From Bacillota bacterium (GTDB lineage: Bacteria; Bacillota; Limnochordia; Darwinibacteriales; Darwinibacteriaceae): a DNA stretch of 5,734 nucleotides. The notes below the pieces were generated by a model. The model was not told the DNA's origin. It ran no database searches and saw nothing but the letters and a program-made list of their open reading frames with translations. Positions 1-5,703 of the stretch are shown in pieces; within the stretch, counting starts at the first letter, position 1, and every line of letters starts with the position of its first letter. The DNA lies in assembly GCA_012518325.1 (NCBI GenBank), contig JAAYSR010000261.1:1-5734 (forward strand), given 5' to 3'. The position numbers and the translations under genes were made by a program.

Positions 1-197
1 AAATTCAGGCTAGCTTGAAACTAGCTGTACTGCTCAATTCAATGAATTGAGTCAGGCTTACACAAACTTATGGCTTATTCTCTTCAAACACAGAATGTTT
101 CAAGATTCAATGTTCAGTTTTCAAGGTTCTGCCGAAAGAAATAAGCCTTAAAAAGCAAGGCTCTTCGGGTTTGGCATCGGTTGTTGTCCCTGATGCC
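1..197 (-). other. Leader of a leftward stable-RNA (probably rRNA) operon; mature gene off the left edge
   Basis: Read on the minus strand from the predicted start near 197, the transcript begins with a hairpin (GGCATC/GATGCC, 192-197 with 173-178). A second, nested hairpin follows (CCGAA/TTCGG, 132-136 with 164-168, enclosing AGCCTT/AAGGCT, 144-149 with 157-162). Next comes the boxA-like stretch AGAACCTTGAAAACTGAACA (111-130). Further on are a near-perfect palindrome at 33-51 (9-bp arms, 1-nt centre) and a small stem at 9-25. Hairpin followed by a TTGAAAACT-type boxA is the arrangement of Firmicutes rRNA leaders, where it supports Nus-factor antitermination and leader processing. No mature 16S, 23S, 5S or tRNA sequence is visible, so the product downstream is inferred. 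A 16S gene is the most likely; a tRNA or 23S-first unit is possible. Confidence 0.65.
111..130 (-). promoter_or_regulatory. boxA-like antitermination element
   Basis: The minus strand reads AGAACCTTGAAAACTGAACA, close to the TGTTCTTTGAAAACT-type boxA found in Bacillus-group rRNA leaders and 16S-23S spacers. It sits directly after the 132-168 hairpin, in the position expected of a boxB-boxA pair. A shorter CTTGAAA copy lies 20 nt further downstream (98-104). The role is inferred from similarity and context. Confidence 0.55.
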
Positions 198-203
198 TTA
201 ATT

Positions 204-232
204 AATATAGCATTATTCCAGCCTGAATGCAA
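204..232 (-). promoter_or_regulatory. Strong sigma-A promoter (rRNA type), leftward
   Basis: The minus strand has -35 TTGCAT (227-232), a 17-bp spacer, and -10 TATATT (204-209), with a likely start at G197 or A198. An eight-base A-tract on the same strand (247-254) lies about 50-57 bases upstream of the start, where an UP element would contact the alpha-subunit C-terminal domain. The near-consensus hexamers, ideal spacing, A-tract and following boxA leader together point to a stable-RNA promoter rather than one for a protein gene. Confidence 0.7.
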
Positions 233-405
233 GCCCTCCACGCAACTTTTTTTTGCCCTTTCTTTTCCCGCTATCCCTGTTCTTTCCCGCAATACTGCTT
301 CAAGTAATTCATCTGTCTTAAGCTTGGAGCTTGCGTTTCAGATCATAATACTCTTTCAGAACATTGAGGTGCCCCTCAGAGCAGCAGAGTTTTATCGCCA
401 CTGCT

Positions 406-453
406 CCCTATAAGGAGAATCGGCACAAAACTGTGCCGATTCCCCTTATAGGG
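406..453. repeat. Long near-perfect inverted repeat (22-bp arms, 4-nt loop)
   Basis: The arms begin CCCTATAAGGAGAATCGGCA on the left and end with the complement on the right, pairing 21 of 22 positions around an AAAC loop. The single mismatch is A414 against C445. No run of T follows on either strand, so it does not read as an ordinary intrinsic terminator. It could be a miniature repeat element, a protein-binding site, a transcription roadblock separating the two divergent units, or a remnant terminator. The structure is seen directly; its function is unknown. Confidence 0.75.
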
Positions 454-686
454 CCTAATCTACGCTAGTGTTCAAAGAGTGAGTGTAATACAGACTAGCC
501 TAGAACTTCCCTCTCTGTTGGAATGAACTGCGCTGGGTGGAGTGCCACCCGCTCCATTTGTGAAACAGGGCACAAGTTAGTTCAAAAAAATAACTGCATC
601 TCTGAAACTGTCTTAGGAGGTACTGTGTGCATTTTATCACAAATGGATATTGCTGTCAAGAAGTTCTTCTGTCCTCCACCCGTATG

Positions 687-702
687 TCAGCCTCGAGGCT
701 GA
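687..702. promoter_or_regulatory. Perfect 16-bp palindrome upstream of the lia promoter (candidate operator)
   Basis: TCAGCCTCGAGGCTGA is its own reverse complement. It lies about 58-73 bases upstream of the predicted lia operon start, a typical position for an activator site. Since LiaR-type regulators bind inverted repeats and often control their own operon, this is a candidate LiaR site, but I do not claim a match to a published LiaR consensus. It is flanked by GTATG (682-686) and CATAC (711-715), which could extend the symmetry. Confidence 0.35.
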
Positions 703-744
703 GATCCAAACATACCAAGGTCCGTTACCCTCTGCCGGGCTCCG

Positions 745-753
745 TGGTACAAT
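745..753 (+). promoter_or_regulatory. Extended -10 promoter for the liaFSR operon
   Basis: TGG TACAAT (745-753) gives a TGn-extended -10 with five of six matches to TATAAT. The -35 region at 17-bp spacing (TTACCC, 725-730) is poor, as is common for extended -10 or activator-dependent promoters. The predicted start is near 760, leaving a leader of about 70 nt before liaF. I saw no better promoter between here and the start codon. Confidence 0.5.
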
Positions 754-832
754 GTAGATGTCCTAAAGAGGATCTGAGCTAAGTACAGCAAACTACTTAT
801 ATGGGGATTATTTGCCCTGAGGAGGAAGAACG

Positions 833-1573
833 ATGAAGTGGTTTCCTATAATACTGATAGGTTTTGGAGTGGGGTTTCTCCTTTATAATCTGCAGATAAT
901 CAGTTTTACCCCTTGGTCAATACTATGGCCGACCCTGATTATTTGGTTCGCAGCAGACCAGCTGGTCAAGATAAAGCGGCGGGAACGGGGCGCTCAGGAT
1001 TCCTGGGATATTGCCCTCTGGCTGATCGTGCTTACTGTCGGCGTCTACCTTCTCCTGCCCATAATCGGCATTCCCATGCCGGCGATCCCTTGGAAAGTTG
1101 TCTGGCCGCTGGGATTGATCTTGGTCGGACTCCTCATACTCTTCCCGGGAAGGAGTTCATTTGTTAAGTTCGAATTTGAGTCAGGCGGAGAAAAGCACAG
1201 CGGTGAAGTCAAAGCAACTTTTGTCGGTGACTACACCCGCGGACCAGGAAACTGGGTGCTGGATGATACGCAAATCAGGCAGGGAGTCGGTTCCGTCAAC
1301 CTGGACCTGACCCAGGCTATCATCCCCGACCGGGAAGTCCAGATCGACATCGTCGGCTATGTGGGGGAAGCCAGCATCTACCTTCCGCCAGGCCTGCCTT
1401 TCAAGGCAGAATGCAGCCTGAAAGTGGGGGAAATCACTGTCTTGAATCAAAAGCAAAGCGGCACCCCCCGCTATGTTGAGTATCAGAGTCCCGACTACGA
1501 AAGTGCTACTCAGAAGGTTAACATCAAAATCCATTGGAAAATTGGAGAAATCAGTATCAGGCAAATACGCTAG
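833..1573 (+). CDS. liaF: LiaF-like membrane regulator of the envelope-stress system
   Basis: A 246-residue protein with four predicted membrane helices (about residues 3-20, 29-46, 60-80 and 88-104) and a cytoplasmic C-terminal domain (about 124-246). The C-terminal part has the pattern of the LiaF/VraT family: GNWVLDDTQIRQGVGSVNLD, then a beta-rich stretch with repeated glycine-turn motifs (VGEASIYLP, VGEITV). In Bacillus and relatives, LiaF holds the LiaS-LiaR pathway inactive until cell-wall antibiotics or daptomycin-like agents disturb the membrane. The ATG at 833 follows GAGGAGG (819-825) at ideal spacing. It is first in a three-gene operon, 12 nt ahead of liaS. The family call is firm; the sign of its regulation here is inferred from homologues. 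Confidence 0.88.
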   Translation: MKWFPIILIGFGVGFLLYNLQIISFTPWSILWPTLIIWFAADQLVKIKRRERGAQDSWDIALWLIVLTVGVYLLLPIIGIPMPAIPWKVVWPLGLILVGLLILFPGRSSFVKFEFESGGEKHSGEVKATFVGDYTRGPGNWVLDDTQIRQGVGSVNLDLTQAIIPDREVQIDIVGYVGEASIYLPPGLPFKAECSLKVGEITVLNQKQSGTPRYVEYQSPDYESATQKVNIKIHWKIGEISIRQIR

Positions 1574-1585
1574 GGTGGTGACGGC

Positions 1586-2638
1586 ATGTGGTTTTCACGC
1601 TTTAAATGGATTTTCTACCACTTTGTCAGCAGCCTGCTTGCCATTATCGCCTGCGTACTTCTGTCCTCCCTGCTCTTTCCCAATCTAATATGCATGCCTG
1701 ATTCGCCGGCAACAGTCCTGGGAATCACAGTCATTGCCGTCGGCGTCTCTGCCTTAAGCGCAGTTTTTGGAGGGTTTTATTCCAGCAAGGATTTTCGCGG
1801 CGCGCTGGAAGAAATCACGCTGGGGGCGAAAAATATCGCCTACGGCAATCTCGACTACCGCCTTGGATTCAAAGGAAATGCAGAATTTGACGGTATTATC
1901 CAGGCATTTAACGAGATGGCCTCCCGCTTGGAATCCCAAGTAGGTGCGTTGCAGAAGCTTGCCCAGGAAAATGAACAGCTGCTGCAGGAAACCAAGATTA
2001 CCGCCGTGTCCGAGGAGCGCCGGCGTTTGGCCCGCGATCTCCATGATGCAGTCAGCCAGCAGCTGTTTGCCATCTCCATGATGTCTGCCACCGTTTTGAA
2101 GCTGGCGGAGAAAAATCCAGAACACTCCCTGGATTTAGTGCGCGAGATTTCACGCTCGGCAACAAGAGCCCAAGCCGAGATGCGTGCGCTGCTCCTGCAG
2201 CTCCGGCCGTTGACACTGCAAAACGAGAGTCTTTCAGAAGCATTGTCGTCCTTGGCCGCTGAACTGCAAAGCAAACAGTCATTGGCGTTTGATTTGGACC
2301 TGGATGAGGTCAGTCTGCCCAGCAATATTGAAAACCAGCTGTTCCGCATTGCTCAGGAAGGCCTGTCGAATGTACTGCGTCATGCAGAAGCCAGCCGTGC
2401 CCGCATTTCACTGAAGGTATCTGGTGCCAACCATAGAGTGATTTTGGTTATAGAGGACGATGGAAAGGGATTCGCTATGGAGGCAATTCCCCAATCGTCC
2501 ATGGGCATTCGTTCCATAAGGGAACGCTCCACGTTGATTGGCGGCACAGCCCAGTGGCTGTCCATGCCCGGTAAAGGCACCAAGCTGGAAATCAGGGTCC
2601 CGATTTCATCAGAAATGGAGTCCAAGGAGGATGAATAG
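1586..2638 (+). CDS. liaS: LiaS-like intramembrane-sensing histidine kinase
   Basis: A 350-residue sensor kinase. Two membrane helices (about 12-31 and 43-64) are separated by only about 11 residues outside the membrane, so it has no extracellular sensor domain and probably senses within the membrane or through LiaF. A HAMP linker (about 66-118) and a helical stretch (about 106-146) lead to the HisKA_3 dimerisation motif EERRRLARDLHDAVSQQ, with the phospho-accepting histidine at residue 153. The ATPase domain shows an N-box (QEGLSNVLRHAE, Asn262), a G1 box DDGKGF (291-296) and a G2 region MGIRSIRER (306-314). It should autophosphorylate and pass phosphate to LiaR. The ribosome binding site (GGTGGTG, 1574-1580) is weaker than those of its neighbours. 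The LiaS/VraS assignment rests on architecture plus the flanking liaF and liaR. Confidence 0.9.
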   Translation: MWFSRFKWIFYHFVSSLLAIIACVLLSSLLFPNLICMPDSPATVLGITVIAVGVSALSAVFGGFYSSKDFRGALEEITLGAKNIAYGNLDYRLGFKGNAEFDGIIQAFNEMASRLESQVGALQKLAQENEQLLQETKITAVSEERRRLARDLHDAVSQQLFAISMMSATVLKLAEKNPEHSLDLVREISRSATRAQAEMRALLLQLRPLTLQNESLSEALSSLAAELQSKQSLAFDLDLDEVSLPSNIENQLFRIAQEGLSNVLRHAEASRARISLKVSGANHRVILVIEDDGKGFAMEAIPQSSMGIRSIRERSTLIGGTAQWLSMPGKGTKLEIRVPISSEMESKEDE

Positions 2639-2640
2639 AC

Positions 2641-3276
2641 ATGGAAAAGATCCGAGTAATGGTCGTCGATGACCACGAAATGGTCAGACGAGGCATTTGC
2701 TCCTATCTTGCTACCGAAGATGAATTGGAAGTCGTAGGCCAAGCAAGCTGCGGGCGCGCCGCTGTTGACCTGGCACTTCAACTTAAGCCTGATGTGATCC
2801 TCATGGACCTGATCATGGAAGACGGCACCGGTATTGAGGCAACAAGGGAAATTAAGCAAAAACTGCCCGATGTTCAGATCATCATCCTAACAAGCTACAT
2901 TGACGAGAGCCTTATTTTCCCGGCCCTCGAGGCAGGTGCCCTAAGCTACATTTTGAAGACATCGAACGCAGATGAAATCGTGGAGGCAATTCTCCTGGCC
3001 CTCAAGGGAGAGGCTGTTATTGAGCCGAAGGTGGCCACCAAAATGCTGACGAAAATGCGTGACACCGACGAGCACCACCCCCACAACGACCTCACAGCCA
3101 GGGAGCTGGAAGTGCTCAGGCTCATCGGTGAAGGCAAGACAAACCAGGAAATTGCGGAACAACTGTTCATTGGGATCAAGACAGTTAAGACCCATGTCAG
3201 CAATGTATTAAGCAAGCTTGGGGTGGAGGATCGCACGAAGGCGGCAGTCTACGCCCACCGGCACAAACTGGTATGA
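2641..3276 (+). CDS. liaR: LiaR-like NarL/LuxR-family response regulator
   Basis: A 211-residue two-domain regulator. The receiver domain (about 3-120) has the acidic pair Asp10-Asp11, phospho-acceptor Asp56 in DVILMD, Thr84 and Lys106, so it should be fully competent for phosphorylation. The C-terminal LuxR/NarL helix-turn-helix (about 150-210) shows the usual LTARELEVLRLIGEGKTNQE start and the KTVKTHVSNVLSKLGV recognition region. It is the partner of LiaS: its ATG lies 2 nt after the liaS stop, with AAGGAGG (2624-2630) inside the end of liaS. Homologues activate envelope-stress genes and their own operon. The stop is one base from the stop of the opposing MutS-like gene. Confidence 0.92.
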   Translation: MEKIRVMVVDDHEMVRRGICSYLATEDELEVVGQASCGRAAVDLALQLKPDVILMDLIMEDGTGIEATREIKQKLPDVQIIILTSYIDESLIFPALEAGALSYILKTSNADEIVEAILLALKGEAVIEPKVATKMLTKMRDTDEHHPHNDLTARELEVLRLIGEGKTNQEIAEQLFIGIKTVKTHVSNVLSKLGVEDRTKAAVYAHRHKLV

Positions 3277-3277
3277 A

Positions 3278-5011
3278 TCAGCCTTGATCTGTGATTTCCT
3301 CTGGGTATCCCAGATAGCGCAGAAGGGCAATGGCGTTTCTTGTAGTCGCCGGCCCTTCTTTTAGTTTGTAGTCGAACTCCAGCCCCAGCGGACCAACCCG
3401 TTCGCTGAAATGGAAGCTGGTGTAGCTGTCTGCCAGCAGGCCGGTCAGCTCCAGGTCATGGGTGGCGACAAACACCAGTGCGTTGCGCCTGACCAAATAC
3501 TCCAACACACGCTGCGCGGCAAAGATTCTCTCCTCAGAGTTGGTGCCGCGATAAAGCTCATCAAAGATGACCAAGGTTGCTGCGCCGTCATCCACTACTT
3601 CAATCACCCTCAGAACACTCAACGCCTCTTCGAGATAATAACTTTTCCCCTCCACCACATTATCTGAACGCCCGATAGACGTGAGCAGCCTTACTGGACT
3701 GGCTTGATAGGCTTCAGCAGTACAGGTGGCAACGGTCTGGGCCATGAGAGCGTTCAGGCCTACGGTCCGAAGGAAGGTGGATTTTCCTGACATATTTGAC
3801 CCTGTCACCATTATGCCGCGATCCTTGACTGTGATTGAATTTGGCACCGGATCGGCAAGCAGCGGATGATAGGCATCCCTAAGCTGCAGTCCGCGCTCTG
3901 GCACAAAGCGGGGCACACTGTAGTACTTCAACGAAGCGCGATAAGACGCCACCGACTGCAGTGCATCCAGTTCTCCAACACTGAGAAACAGGTCCTGAAT
4001 TGCCCCACGATTATCTTCAATGAACTCCAGTGCACGATAAAACCCCCTGACTTCGGCTAGAAAAAGTATCGTAAAATACTGCTGGAACATGTGCATGAAA
4101 GGATCAGTGGTTTCAACTCCGACAAAACGGACGATTCTATTGAAGTGACGGGCTGTTGCCAGGTGTGTGCCAATCTCGCTTATACGGCGATCTAAAGCGT
4201 TATACCTGAGGGCCGCAAGTTTCTTTGAGACAGCCAAAAGCTGCCTCAAAGCCCGAACTCCCTCAAAGTAGGCGCGGATTTGCTTCTGCACCTTGAAATG
4301 CAGGTACATGTTTATCTGAAATATAAGAAGCATCACAGTCACATAGCGCAGACTGACCGCGAGGAGCAGAGGCGAAAGCAGGGCAAGGACAAACATAGCA
4401 CGGTAGAGCCAAAGGGGATGAACAACAGAGACTTCAGGCTTTCCCCACAACAGATGACACAATCCCGAACCAATTCCCCCGTCCATCCTGCTGAGAATGG
4501 ACTGGATACTTTCCCGCATTTTTGCATCGCTCTCAAATGCAGAGATAACCGCGTCACGTTCTTGGACTGTCTCCAAATTCTCAACTTCAGGCGACCGCAG
4601 GATTTGATAGAGCCTTTGGGAGCCAGGCCAGGAAAAGGTCCTATCCATGCGAGAAAAGACAAGATCCATGTTCAAATCGTTCCAAGTGCGATCATCGATG
4701 GCGGAAGGGTTTCGGGGCGCCAGTTCGAAAAGAGCAGAGATCTCTTGAAAATCCCGTTCCTTGTCGAGTTCAGAACAGCCCCACTCCCGTCGCAGCCTCG
4801 CAAGGAGCTTTTCCTTCTCAAGCCTGCGATACTCCAGATACGCCAGGAACCCAAAGAATGACCCGACGAGGAGGAGCCAAAGGTAGGCCGGGGATACTGA
4901 TCTGCCGAACAGAATGCCGCTGTATGCAGTGATGGCAGCTAGAAATAGAAGGAAATACAATAGGAGGTTTTTTCTAATTGTGCGCTTCAGTTCATCCGGA
5001 AACACTTCCAT
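3278..5011 (-). CDS. Membrane-anchored MutS-like ATPase
   Basis: A 577-residue protein carrying the MutS ATPase domain at its C-terminal end. The Walker A motif is TGSNMSGKST (403-412), the signature loop is SDNVVEGKSYYLEE (449-462), Walker B is LVIFDELYRGTN (480-491) with Asp484 and Glu485, and the switch histidine is in VATHD (515-519). A helical core/lever-like region precedes it. Two hydrophobic helices near the start (about 15-36 and 42-59) and two more in the middle (about 203-238) suggest a membrane-embedded protein. The mismatch-recognition and connector domains of true MutS (about 850 residues) are missing, so it should not be taken as a mismatch-repair protein. Its substrate is unknown. 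It is the third gene of the leftward operon, 25 nt after the small membrane protein, with a modest GAGG site before ATG. Confidence 0.85.
   Translation of the reverse strand: MEVFPDELKRTIRKNLLLYFLLFLAAITAYSGILFGRSVSPAYLWLLLVGSFFGFLAYLEYRRLEKEKLLARLRREWGCSELDKERDFQEISALFELAPRNPSAIDDRTWNDLNMDLVFSRMDRTFSWPGSQRLYQILRSPEVENLETVQERDAVISAFESDAKMRESIQSILSRMDGGIGSGLCHLLWGKPEVSVVHPLWLYRAMFVLALLSPLLLAVSLRYVTVMLLIFQINMYLHFKVQKQIRAYFEGVRALRQLLAVSKKLAALRYNALDRRISEIGTHLATARHFNRIVRFVGVETTDPFMHMFQQYFTILFLAEVRGFYRALEFIEDNRGAIQDLFLSVGELDALQSVASYRASLKYYSVPRFVPERGLQLRDAYHPLLADPVPNSITVKDRGIMVTGSNMSGKSTFLRTVGLNALMAQTVATCTAEAYQASPVRLLTSIGRSDNVVEGKSYYLEEALSVLRVIEVVDDGAATLVIFDELYRGTNSEERIFAAQRVLEYLVRRNALVFVATHDLELTGLLADSYTSFHFSERVGPLGLEFDYKLKEGPATTRNAIALLRYLGYPEEITDQG
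3321..3367 (+). terminator. Candidate terminator of the liaFSR operon, inside the MutS-like gene
   Basis: On the plus strand AGAAGGGC (3321-3328) pairs with GCCCTTCT (3352-3359). An inner GGCG/CGCC stem (3332-3335 with 3347-3350) stacks on it across a small bulge. A T-rich tail (TTTAGTTT) follows. It begins about 45 nt after the liaR stop, which fits an intrinsic terminator for the rightward operon. The loop is rather long and the T-run is broken, so this is a plausible but not strong call. Confidence 0.42.
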
Positions 5012-5036
5012 CGCCTCACATCAGACGTTTTACAGT

Positions 5037-5453
5037 CTAGATTTCGTTCATTCTCTTAGTCAAGGACCACAGGTACACGACCCAATCCGCCACGTACAAT
5101 GCAATAGCCAAAAGCACGATCCAGAGGCGAACTTCGGCTGCAACCAGAAGCAAGAAGAACGGCAAAGCGAGAAATTGAAAAAAGTCAAACGCCTTCGCTT
5201 TCGCATAGTGATTGATCTGGATGTTGCGCTCATCCATTTCTTCTATACTTACTTTCCTCTTTACCTCGGGATTTCCTTGCATGACACGCTGTGTAATTAA
5301 CTGCGAACCGGAAACGCCCAGCAAACCTGCCCCCAGGCCGATCATCACTCCAGCCCAGCGGCCTTCAAGAAAAATGCCTGCAATCACCAGCGCAATCGCC
5401 AAGAGCAAAAGTCCGACATAAGCAACCTTTCGAATATCCTGCCTTCTATTCAT
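5037..5453 (-). CDS. Small four-helix membrane protein of unknown function
   Basis: A 138-residue hydrophobic protein with four predicted membrane helices (about residues 11-28, 33-50, 90-106 and 109-131). A charged middle segment contains MDERN (73-77) followed by AKAKAFDFF. This layout resembles the DUF2178-like membrane proteins often found beside small XRE-type regulators in Firmicutes; that family assignment is from memory of the pattern and is tentative. I chose ATG at 5453 because AAGGG lies about 8 nt upstream. The alternative GTG at 5462 (three residues longer) has its purine run touching the start codon. The start overlaps the stop of the upstream regulator by 8 nt (ATGAATAG), suggesting translational coupling. 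Its function is not known; being a partner or target of the regulator is an inference. Confidence 0.75.
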   Translation of the reverse strand: MNRRQDIRKVAYVGLLLLAIALVIAGIFLEGRWAGVMIGLGAGLLGVSGSQLITQRVMQGNPEVKRKVSIEEMDERNIQINHYAKAKAFDFFQFLALPFFLLLVAAEVRLWIVLLAIALYVADWVVYLWSLTKRMNEI

Positions 5454-5661
5454 CCCGTTCACCCTTCCGTTCTTCGTAGATGAAAATTTCTTCTATAGAC
5501 ACCTCAAAAAATCTGGCAATCTTGAAAGCGAGCTCAATCGACGGATTGTATTTTCCATTTTCGATCGAACTGATAGTCTGGCGGGACACTTCCAGGATGT
5601 CAGCCAGCTCCTCCTGAGTCAGAAACTTTCTCTGCCGAAGTTCCGCCAATCGATTTTTCAA
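5446..5661 (-). CDS. Small XRE-family HTH transcriptional regulator
   Basis: A 71-residue DNA-binding protein that is almost entirely a Cro/C1-type helix-turn-helix. TQEELADILEVSRQTISSIE (15-34) spans the helix-turn-helix core, and it continues NGKYNPSIELAFKIARFFEV. A short acidic and basic tail follows. The TTG at 5661 is preferred because GGAGGTGG (5666-5673) sits 4 nt ahead of it and the protein then begins KNRLAELRQRKF, the usual beginning for this small family. An in-frame ATG at 5715 would add 18 residues that look unrelated and run through the ribosome binding site. It is first in the leftward operon and probably controls that operon; self-regulation is inferred. Confidence 0.85.
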   Translation of the reverse strand: MKNRLAELRQRKFLTQEELADILEVSRQTISSIENGKYNPSIELAFKIARFFEVSIEEIFIYEERKGERDE

Positions 5662-5665
5662 GCTA

Positions 5666-5673
5666 CCACCTCC
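5666..5673 (-). promoter_or_regulatory. Strong Shine-Dalgarno that sets a TTG start for the XRE regulator
   Basis: The minus strand reads GGAGGTGG followed by TAGC and TTG. This is near-perfect complementarity to the 16S 3' end, 4 nt from the TTG at 5659-5661 (5 nt if the pairing ends at GGAGGTG). No comparable site precedes the in-frame ATG at 5715, as far as the few available bases allow (the window ends at 5734). Confidence 0.75.
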
Positions 5674-5677
5674 GTCT

Positions 5678-5703
5678 GTCAAGGAATGTAAAGCATGCTT
5701 GAC
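5678..5703. promoter_or_regulatory. Candidate operator upstream of the XRE regulator
   Basis: GTCAAG (5678-5683) and CTTGAC (5698-5703) form an inverted repeat with 14 bases between them. The right arm overlaps a perfect 10-bp palindrome AAGCATGCTT (5691-5700). It lies just upstream of the regulator's ribosome binding site, where an autorepressor would bind. A weak promoter-like pair on the minus strand (TTGAGC, 17 bases, TTTACA) overlaps it, but I do not consider that promoter established. Confidence 0.3.

Larger units (their letters stand above)
233..832. other. Divergent intergenic region between the rRNA-type promoter and liaF
   Basis: About 600 bases with no convincing protein gene. It contains, from left to right, the A-tract of the leftward promoter (247-254), a 22-bp-arm hairpin (406-453), a small GGGTGG/CCACCC hairpin (535-550), and an 11-bp inverted repeat TCCATTTGTGA/TCACAAATGGA (553-563 and 637-647). 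Further right are a 16-bp palindrome (687-702) and an extended -10 promoter (745-753) for the lia operon. A possible 51-codon reading frame (GTG at 627 to TAA at 782, preceded by AGGAGG at 615-620) overlaps the palindrome and promoter. I could not match its product to any family and treat it as unproven. Confidence 0.6.

Noticed and set aside
171..413. 80-codon plus-strand frame, and the 61-codon minus-strand frame at 107-292
   Set aside because: Both lie over the rRNA-type promoter and leader structures, lack a good ribosome binding site, and have no recognisable protein character.
603..630. TGAAAC as the -35 of an ECF (sigma-W-like) promoter
   Set aside because: No CGTA-like -10 is found at the required spacing of about 16 bases.
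797..802. TTATAT as a second -10 element close to liaF
   Set aside because: The correctly spaced -35 position reads CTGAGC, which does not resemble a -35, and the site is only about 30 nt from the start codon.
1..832. CRISPR array or tRNA gene in the left non-coding region
   Set aside because: There are no regularly spaced direct repeats and no cloverleaf with a recognisable T-loop (GTTCRANNC).
1855..2349. 164-codon minus-strand frame opposite liaS
   Set aside because: It is antisense to the HAMP, HisKA and N-box region of a clear kinase; its serine/arginine-rich product is typical of an antisense shadow.
2380..2859. 159-codon minus-strand frame spanning the liaS-liaR junction
   Set aside because: It is antisense to two clearly recognised genes and has no family resemblance.
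4280..4861. 193-codon plus-strand frame antisense to the MutS-like gene
   Set aside because: It is a shadow of the well-supported minus-strand coding sequence, with no domain, no convincing ribosome binding site and no promoter.
3278..5011. Calling the 577-residue protein the mismatch-repair protein MutS
   Set aside because: It shares only the core and ATPase domain; it lacks the recognition domain, is much shorter, and has membrane helices.
5012..5036. A terminator between the small membrane protein and the MutS-like gene
   Set aside because: Only a 4-bp AGAC/GTCT stem is present, too weak to end transcription; the three genes are better read as one operon.
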